Shown in pieces: positions 58,736-64,000 of a stretch of 64,000 nucleotides of DNA; the first letter of the stretch is position 1; every line of letters starts with the position of its first letter. This DNA comes from Massilia pinisoli (lineage in GTDB: Bacteria > Pseudomonadota > Gammaproteobacteria > Burkholderiales > Burkholderiaceae_D). The stretch lies in the NCBI RefSeq assembly GCF_024753285.1, contig NZ_JANUGW010000001.1, positions 434,001 to 498,000 of the forward strand, in the 5' to 3' direction. The notes beneath the pieces were generated by a model. That model ran no database searches. It was given only the letters and a program-made list of their open reading frames with translations, and was not told the origin of the DNA. The position numbers and the translations under genes were made by a program.

Positions 58736-60961
58736 ATGAAAAGAATCGAACCGCACGACAACGCACCCGCCTCATCTCCACTGACACCTGCTGACGCCCC
58801 GGACGACGTCTCTCGCGCCGAGCTCGGACGCCGCAGCTTCCTCCTGAGCCTCGGCGCCCTCGCGCTCACCGGTTGCGGCGCCGGTACCGGCAGCGCATCC
58901 GCGCCGCGCCTTCTCGCCGGCGCCGTGACAGCCGCCACGACCGGCCCGTTCGCCCATCCGGGCCTGCTGCACACGCAGGCCGACTTCGACCGCATGAACG
59001 CGAAGTACACGGCGACACCGTGGGCCGGCAGCTGGAACCTCCTGATCAACAACTCCCATGCGAGCCTGACATACACGCCGCACCCGCAGACAATCGTCTA
59101 CCGCGGCTACGATGGCGTCCACCCGGAGAACTACGGCACCCTGTTCAACGACGTGGCCGCCGCGTACGCCTGCGCGCTGCGCTGGAAGATCACGGGCGAC
59201 ACTGCCTATGCGGACAAGGCAGTGCAAATCATGAACGGATGGTCGTCCACGTTGACCGCGATTCAGGGCACGTCGGACGCCGCGCTGGCCGCCGGCATCT
59301 ACGGCTACGAATTCGCGAACGCCGGCGAGATCGTGCGCACGTACACCGGCTGGGCCGCGGCCGACTTCGCGCGCTTCCAGAACATGATGAAGACCGTCTT
59401 CTATCCGATCAACCACGATTTCCTCATCCGCCACAACGGCACGGACATCACGCATTACTGGGCCAATTGGGACCTGTGCCAGATCGCGTCCATCCTCGCC
59501 ATCGGCGTGCTGTGCGACGACCGGAGTCTGTTCGACGAAGCCGTCACGTATTTCCAGTCCGGCCCCGGCAACGGCGCGATCGCGCAGGCCGTGTACTACA
59601 TCCATCCCGGCTTCCTGGGGCAATGGCAGGAATCGGGCCGCGACCAGGGCCACAACACGCTCGGCATCGCACTGGGCGGCGCCATCTGCGAGATGGCCTG
59701 GAACCAGGGCGTGGACCTGTACGGCTACGACAACAACCGCTTCCTGATGGGCGCCGAATACGTGGCTAAGGCGAACCTGATCCAGTCGGGCACGACGTAT
59801 TACACGGTGCCGTACGTCCCCTACAACAACGCCGACAACGTCAACCAGACCGTGTTCGCGACGGGCAGCCAGGGCAACGTCCGGCCCTGCTGGGCGCTCG
59901 TCTACAACCATTACGTGAACCGCCGCGGCCTGGCGGCGCCCTATTCGAAGATGTTCGCGCTGCAGATCCAGCCGGAAGGCGGCGGCGGCAACTACGGCTC
60001 GACGAGCGGCGGCTACGACCAGCTGGGCTACGGCACCCTGACGTGCACGCGCGACCCGATCGCGGCCGGCGTGCCGCCCAGCGGCCTGAAGGCACGCACG
60101 CCGGCGGGCGGCGTGGAACTGTCGTGGTGGGGCAGCGCCTATGCGACGAGCTACAACGTCAAGCGTGCGACGTCCACCAGCGGGCCGTGGACGACGATCG
60201 CCAGCGGCATCACGGACTTGCTGACCTACGCGGACAACCCGGGTACGGGCACGTGGTACTACGTCGTCTCCGCCATGACCCCGAGCGGCGAGACGGCCGA
60301 CTCGAACCGCGCGACGGCGAAGGTCGGCAAGACCTTGCACACCTACCTCGCCTGCAACGAAAGCACGGGCACGACGGTGTCCGACGCGAGCGGCCAGGGT
60401 CACACGGGCACACTCGTCGGCAGCGGCGCCTGGGGTGCGGGCAAATCGGGGACGGCGCTCGCGCTGAACGGCAGCACGGACTACGTGAGCCTGCCCGCGA
60501 ACTCCGTGACGGACCTGTCGGACTTCACTGTCGCGTGCTGGGTGTACTGGAACGCGTCACGCAATTGGGAGCGGATCTTCGATTTCGGCTCGGGCACGGG
60601 CCGCTACATGTTCCTGACGCCGCGCTCCGGCAGCGGCACCGTGCGCTTCGCCATCACCGTCGACGGCGGCCACGGCGAACAGGCGGTGACGGGCACGGCC
60701 GCGCTGCCGACGGCGCAGTGGGTGCACGTGGCCGTCACGTTGTCCGGGCAGGTCGCCACCTTGTACGTGAACGGCACCGCGGTCGGCAGCAACAGCGCGG
60801 AATTCCTGCCGCCGTGGCAGCTGGGGGGCACGGGCCAGAACTGGATCGGTCGCTCGCAATACGCGGGCGACCCCTATTTCAACGGCCGCATTGACGAATT
60901 CCGCATCTACCGCGGCGCCCTCACGGCTGCGGACATCGCCGCGCTGATCGCATCCAGCTGA
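58736..60961 (+). CDS. Alginate/glucuronan lyase-like lipoprotein with FnIII and LamG domains
   Basis: 741 residues. Twin-arginine leader GRRSFLLSLGALALTGC (Arg32-Arg33) with lipobox LTGC (Cys47): a Tat-exported lipoprotein. An alginate-lyase-type (alpha/alpha) toroid (about 75-420) has HYWANWDLCQ (243-249 region) and ESGRDQGHN (299-307), resembling the PL38 glucuronan-lyase group. A FnIII module (~455-545) and a LamG/concanavalin-like jelly roll (~565-740, ENESTGTTVSD...) follow, probably binding polysaccharide. It would cut the polymer by beta-elimination, creating the unsaturated ends used by GH88. GGAG seven nt before ATG 58736. Confidence 0.88.
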   Translation: MKRIEPHDNAPASSPLTPADAPDDVSRAELGRRSFLLSLGALALTGCGAGTGSASAPRLLAGAVTAATTGPFAHPGLLHTQADFDRMNAKYTATPWAGSWNLLINNSHASLTYTPHPQTIVYRGYDGVHPENYGTLFNDVAAAYACALRWKITGDTAYADKAVQIMNGWSSTLTAIQGTSDAALAAGIYGYEFANAGEIVRTYTGWAAADFARFQNMMKTVFYPINHDFLIRHNGTDITHYWANWDLCQIASILAIGVLCDDRSLFDEAVTYFQSGPGNGAIAQAVYYIHPGFLGQWQESGRDQGHNTLGIALGGAICEMAWNQGVDLYGYDNNRFLMGAEYVAKANLIQSGTTYYTVPYVPYNNADNVNQTVFATGSQGNVRPCWALVYNHYVNRRGLAAPYSKMFALQIQPEGGGGNYGSTSGGYDQLGYGTLTCTRDPIAAGVPPSGLKARTPAGGVELSWWGSAYATSYNVKRATSTSGPWTTIASGITDLLTYADNPGTGTWYYVVSAMTPSGETADSNRATAKVGKTLHTYLACNESTGTTVSDASGQGHTGTLVGSGAWGAGKSGTALALNGSTDYVSLPANSVTDLSDFTVACWVYWNASRNWERIFDFGSGTGRYMFLTPRSGSGTVRFAITVDGGHGEQAVTGTAALPTAQWVHVAVTLSGQVATLYVNGTAVGSNSAEFLPPWQLGGTGQNWIGRSQYAGDPYFNGRIDEFRIYRGALTAADIAALIASS

Positions 60962-60969
60962 CCGAGCCG

Positions 60970-61368
60970 CTACCTGTCGTCGGGGACGACAGCCGTCGCC
61001 TCGATCTCCACGCGGGCCCGGTCCTCGATGAGGGCCCGCACTTCGACGGCCGTCATGGCCGGGTAATGGGCGCCGATGATCTCGCGGTACGCGGCGCCGA
61101 GCGCGGCCGACGCGGCGAGGTACTCGCCCTTGTCGACGACGTACCACGTCATCCGGACGATGTGCTCCGGCCGTGCCGCCGCCTCGCGCAGCACGGCGAC
61201 GACGTTGAGCAGGGCCTGGCGCGCCTGCTCGGCGAAGGCGTCGCTCTCGAACTCGCCGTGCGCGTTCCAGCCGATCATGCCGCTGACGAACACGAGGCGG
61301 CCCTGCGCCGCGACGCCGTTCGCGTAGCCCCGCGGGCGCGGCCAGTCCGGTGGTTGCAGGATCTCCAT
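60970..61368 (-). CDS. RidA-family protein
   Basis: 132 residues. Rid fold: GRLVFVSGMIGWNAHGEF, ARQALLNVVAVLREAAARPEHIVRMTWYVVDK and the conserved C-terminal substrate site VEIEATAVVPD; the catalytic Arg of archetypal RidA (in xxRxxVxV) appears as ALIEDRARVEIEA. RidA enzymes deaminate enamine/imine intermediates; in CoA-thioester clusters a RidA relative is thought to hydrolyse an imine formed during aromatic-amine degradation. TGATG overlap with the acyl-CoA dehydrogenase gene. Confidence 0.88.
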   Translation of the reverse strand: MEILQPPDWPRPRGYANGVAAQGRLVFVSGMIGWNAHGEFESDAFAEQARQALLNVVAVLREAAARPEHIVRMTWYVVDKGEYLAASAALGAAYREIIGAHYPAMTAVEVRALIEDRARVEIEATAVVPDDR

Positions 61369-62525
61369 CACGCCCCTTCCGCCGCCGCGCGCAGCAGCTC
61401 GCGCGCGATGATCAATTGCTGGACTTCCGTCGCACCTTCGTAGATACGCAGCGCGCGGATCTCGCGGTACAGCCGTTCGGCCGGGTGGCCGCTCGTGACG
61501 CCGAGTCCTCCGAACATCTGCACGGCTGCGTCGATCACCTGCTGCGCGGACTCCGTCGCCGTCATCTTCGCCATTGCGGCTTCCTTCGTCACCTTGACGC
61601 CGCGGTCGCGCTGCCACGCGGCACGGTACGTCAGCAGCGCGCTTGCGTCGATCGCCGTCGCCATCTGCGCGAGCTTCGCCTGCGTAAGCTGGAAGTCCGC
61701 CAGGTGCTGCCCGAACATGGGACGCGCCAGCGCATGTGCCAGCGCTTCGTCGAACGCGCGTCGCGCGAAGCCCAGGGCCGCGGCCGCCACCGACGTGCGG
61801 AACACGTCCAACGTGGCCATCGCGACCTTGAAGCCCTGCCCCGGCTCACCGATACGTTGGTCAGCCGGCACGCGGCACCCGTTGAAGCGCAGCCGCGCCA
61901 GCGGATGGGGTGCGATCACATCGATGCGTTCGGCGATGGCGAACCCCGGTGTGTCGGCGTCGACGATGAACGCGCAGATGCCGCGCGCGCCCGGCGCCTC
62001 GCCCGTGCGTGCAAAGACGACGTAGAAGTCGGCGATCCCGCCATTGGAAATCCACGTCTTCTCGCCGTCCAGCACATAGTCGTCGCCGTCCGGCCGGGCC
62101 GTGCAGCGCATCGCCGCGACGTCCGACCCGGCGTCCGGCTCCGACAGCGCGAACGCGGCGATCGCGTCACCACGCGCCACGCGCGGCAAATAGCGCTCGC
62201 GCTGGGCGGCCGTGCCGAACAGGCTGATCGCGCCGGAACCCAGCCCTTGCATGGCGAACGCGAAGTCGGCCAGGCCGTTGTGGCGCGCCAGCGTTTCGCG
62301 GATCAGGCAGATCGCGCGCGTGTCGATCACCGCACCGTCGGACGCGATCGCGTGGCGCAGCCAGCCGCCTTGGCCCAGCAACCGCACGAGGTGACGGCAA
62401 TCGTCATCGATATCGGTCCCGTGCAAGTCGCGCACATACTCCGCCGCCCACGCGTCGAGCGCCGCTTCCAGGTCCGCGTGCCGAGTATCGAAGAACGGCC
62501 ACGCGAGGTAAGCCTTGTCCGCCAT
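61368..62525 (-). CDS. Acyl-CoA dehydrogenase family protein
   Basis: 385 residues with the ACAD fold: [16 protein letters not shown] (FAD/substrate), [18 protein letters not shown], and [27 protein letters not shown] with the catalytic Glu expected in [11 protein letters not shown]-dependent oxidation of an acyl-CoA in the same operon as enoyl-CoA hydratase and RidA. Start ATG 62525, one base after the hydratase stop; stop overlaps RidA. Cytoplasmic. Confidence 0.92.
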   Translation of the reverse strand: MADKAYLAWPFFDTRHADLEAALDAWAAEYVRDLHGTDIDDDCRHLVRLLGQGGWLRHAIASDGAVIDTRAICLIRETLARHNGLADFAFAMQGLGSGAISLFGTAAQRERYLPRVARGDAIAAFALSEPDAGSDVAAMRCTARPDGDDYVLDGEKTWISNGGIADFYVVFARTGEAPGARGICAFIVDADTPGFAIAERIDVIAPHPLARLRFNGCRVPADQRIGEPGQGFKVAMATLDVFRTSVAAAALGFARRAFDEALAHALARPMFGQHLADFQLTQAKLAQMATAIDASALLTYRAAWQRDRGVKVTKEAAMAKMTATESAQQVIDAAVQMFGGLGVTSGHPAERLYREIRALRIYEGATEVQQLIIARELLRAAAEGA

Positions 62526-62526
62526 G

Positions 62527-63381
62527 TCAATCTCCCTCGAAGCGGGGCGCCGTCTTCGCGACGAACGCGTGGTACGCACGATGAAAATCGTTCGTCGCCA
62601 TGCAGATGGCCTGCGCCTGCGCCTCCGCGTCGATGGCCTCCGCGACACCCATGCTCCACTCCTGCTGCAGCATCTTCTTCGTCATCCCGTGCGCGAACGT
62701 GGGGCCGGCGGCCAGGCCGCGCGCCAGCGCCAACGCCTCGTCCAGCAAGACGTCCGGCGCGCACAACCGATTGAAGAAGCCCCAGCGCTCGCCCTCCTCC
62801 GCCGACATCGCCCGTCCGGTGTACAGCAGCTCCGCCGCGCGGCCCTGGCCGATCAGGCGCGGCAGGATCGAGCACGCCCCCATATCGCAGCCGGCGAGCC
62901 CCACCTTCGCGAACAGGAAGGCCGTGCGCGCCCGCGGGCTGGCCAGGCGCAGGTCGGACGCCATCGCGAGGATCGCTCCCGCGCCCGCGCACACGCCGTC
63001 GATGGCCGCCACGATGGGCTGCGGGCACGCCAGCATCGCCTTCACGGTGTCGCCGGTTAGGCGCGTGAACGCGAGCAGGCCAGGCATGTCCAGCCGCGTC
63101 AAGGGTCCGATGATCTCGTGGACATCGCCGCCGGAACAGAAATTATCACCGGCGCCCGCGATGACGACCGCCTTCACGTCGTCCGCGTAGGCGAGCGCGC
63201 GGAACAGGTCGCGCAGCTCCGCGTAAGAGTCGAACGTCAGCGGATTCTTGCGGTCGGGCCGGTTCAGCGTGATCGTGGCCACGCCGTCGCTCGCGGCGTA
63301 AAGAAAATGTTCGGCGCGGTAGCCGGCCAGTGCCGCGCGGCCGCGCGGCAGCGCATGCGGGTCGCCCTGCAGGTAACGCAT
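62527..63381 (-). CDS. Enoyl-CoA hydratase/isomerase family protein
   Basis: 284 residues, crotonase fold. Oxyanion-hole block [18 protein letters not shown] and second block [23 protein letters not shown]. The catalytic acid positions appear as [24 protein letters not shown], an altered version (Asp/Cys) of the usual Glu-containing loop, so the hydratase site may be modified. AGGAG six nt before ATG 63381. Between MarR and acyl-CoA dehydrogenase genes. Confidence 0.9.
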   Translation of the reverse strand: MRYLQGDPHALPRGRAALAGYRAEHFLYAASDGVATITLNRPDRKNPLTFDSYAELRDLFRALAYADDVKAVVIAGAGDNFCSGGDVHEIIGPLTRLDMPGLLAFTRLTGDTVKAMLACPQPIVAAIDGVCAGAGAILAMASDLRLASPRARTAFLFAKVGLAGCDMGACSILPRLIGQGRAAELLYTGRAMSAEEGERWGFFNRLCAPDVLLDEALALARGLAAGPTFAHGMTKKMLQQEWSMGVAEAIDAEAQAQAICMATNDFHRAYHAFVAKTAPRFEGD

Positions 63382-63390
63382 CGTGTGCTC

Positions 63391-63894
63391 CTAGTCCCGG
63401 TTATCGATATTGTCGTCGTTCAGGTGCCGCTTCATCGTGTCGAGCAACGCGATCATCGTGGCCTTGTCGGCGGCCGGGATGTCGCGGAACAGGTCCGCGA
63501 CCCAGCCTTCGTGCACGGCCGCCATGTCGGCGAACGTCTTGCGGCCGCGCGGCGTGAGCTTGACCATGAACGCGCGGCCATCCTGCGGGTCGGGCACGCG
63601 CACGACCAGGCCCTCGCGCTCGAGCTGGTCGGCGATGCCGGTGACGTTGCCGCCCGTGACCATCATGCGTTTCGACAGCTCGCCCATGCGCAGACCGTCA
63701 GGATGGCGTTCCAGCTGGGCCATCAAGTCGAAGCGGGGCAACGTGATGCCGAACGTGGCGCGCAGGCGGCTGCGGATCGTCGACTCGACCCGCACCGTGC
63801 ACGCCAATAGCCGCAGCCACAGCTTCAGCGCCTGGTGGTGTCCGCCCGTCAGGCGCGCCGTCAGGTCGACGGGAACGTCGTGCGCCGGCTTCAC
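63391..63894 (-). CDS. MarR-family transcriptional regulator
   Basis: 167 residues. Winged [50 protein letters not shown] (in two blocks). GTG 63894 overlaps the SDR stop (GTGA) and follows GGGGAGG; the frame's upstream ATG is inside the SDR gene. Likely represses this operon until an aromatic CoA-thioester binds, as its paralogues do in aerobic benzoyl-CoA-type clusters (inference). Confidence 0.88.
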   Translation of the reverse strand: MKPAHDVPVDLTARLTGGHHQALKLWLRLLACTVRVESTIRSRLRATFGITLPRFDLMAQLERHPDGLRMGELSKRMMVTGGNVTGIADQLEREGLVVRVPDPQDGRAFMVKLTPRGRKTFADMAAVHEGWVADLFRDIPAADKATMIALLDTMKRHLNDDNIDNRD

Positions 63895-64000
63895 ATGACC
63901 TCCCCGCCCGCCACGGCGACGGCCTGGCCGTTCAGCGCGGAAGCGCCCGGCATGCACAACCACGCGACGGCGTGCGCCACCTCGTCCGGCTGCACGAGGC
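63891..64000 (-). CDS. Short-chain dehydrogenase/reductase, C-terminal end
   Basis: The reading frame enters from the right edge; 35 codons are visible, ending TGA 63893-63891. The tail [24 protein letters not shown] is the usual SDR C-terminus (xxALNGQxxxVxGG). Overlaps MarR by 4 nt. The catalytic region lies outside the window. Confidence 0.85.
   Translation of the reverse strand, partial: LVQPDEVAHAVAWLCMPGASALNGQAVAVAGGEVM

Noticed and set aside
63400..63411. GTTATCGATATT resembling the LacI operator
   Set aside because: It is inside the last codons of the MarR gene and outside the uronate locus; the match is 10/12 and position does not suit a promoter.

Overview
The window is a strongly GC-rich, densely coding chromosomal segment with short Shine-Dalgarno-led genes, many 4-nt stop/start overlaps and several GTG starts. 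Gene content and order (thrC-moeA-moaD, a TonB-dependent polysaccharide locus, cyanophycin genes, an SDR-type threonine dehydrogenase beside kbl, an aerobic CoA-thioester pathway) point to a betaproteobacterium, most likely Oxalobacteraceae of the Massilia/Duganella/Telluria type. That assignment is inferred from gene content, not from a marker gene. I see no rRNA, tRNA, CRISPR array, insertion sequence, phage or plasmid hallmark.

Layout. 1-6 kb: tail of a GIN-domain protein, a BaiN/HI0933-type flavoprotein, a small membrane protein/HTH regulator/hydrolase operon, a secreted M28 peptidase and a lone TRAP-type binding protein. 6-13 kb: moaD, moeA and thrC, a REP-like inverted pair, L-serine dehydratase, and the threonine-to-glycine pair tdh/kbl with a divergent XRE-cupin regulator and a palindromic operator. 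13-18 kb: a small basic protein, a Sel1-repeat protein, a DEDDh exonuclease, a short Hsp70-like ATPase and a DUF2244 protein. 18-30 kb: a complete cyanophycin (Asp-Arg storage polymer) module: isoaspartyl peptidase, cyanophycinase and cyanophycin synthetase in one overlapping operon, a small ArsR/membrane operon, then a second synthetase paralogue whose ATP-grasp half is damaged, a haem-oxygenase-like diiron oxidase and an amino-acid permease. 30-42 kb: metallophosphoesterase, LysE exporter, AI-2E-type transporter, a signalling cluster (Ser/Thr kinase with TPR tail, small beta protein, FHA/sigma-54 activator, truncated HTH-NTPase), an M15 peptidase and stress/membrane proteins.

42-61 kb is a uronate-polysaccharide utilisation locus. 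A lipoprotein alginate/glucuronan-lyase-like enzyme, a GH28-like and a GH43 enzyme degrade polymer outside the inner membrane; a TonB receptor and an OHS-type MFS permease import oligosaccharides; GH88 removes the unsaturated uronic acid; kduI, kduD and a PfkB kinase process it towards KDPG. A LacI-type regulator is encoded in the middle. I find seven copies of a GTTATCGATAAC-like palindrome at all its promoters. Three promoter regions carry two copies, 146, 156 and 179 bp apart, close to whole helical turns, which suggests repression by DNA looping.

61-64 kb: MarR, enoyl-CoA hydratase, acyl-CoA dehydrogenase and RidA genes plus the end of an SDR gene form the edge of a CoA-thioester catabolic operon resembling aerobic 2-aminobenzoyl-CoA clusters.

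The items most worth following are the looped LacI regulon with a possible small RNA beside one operator, the asymmetric pair of cyanophycin synthetases with a linked diiron oxidase, and a KDG-kinase-like protein that lacks its catalytic aspartate.
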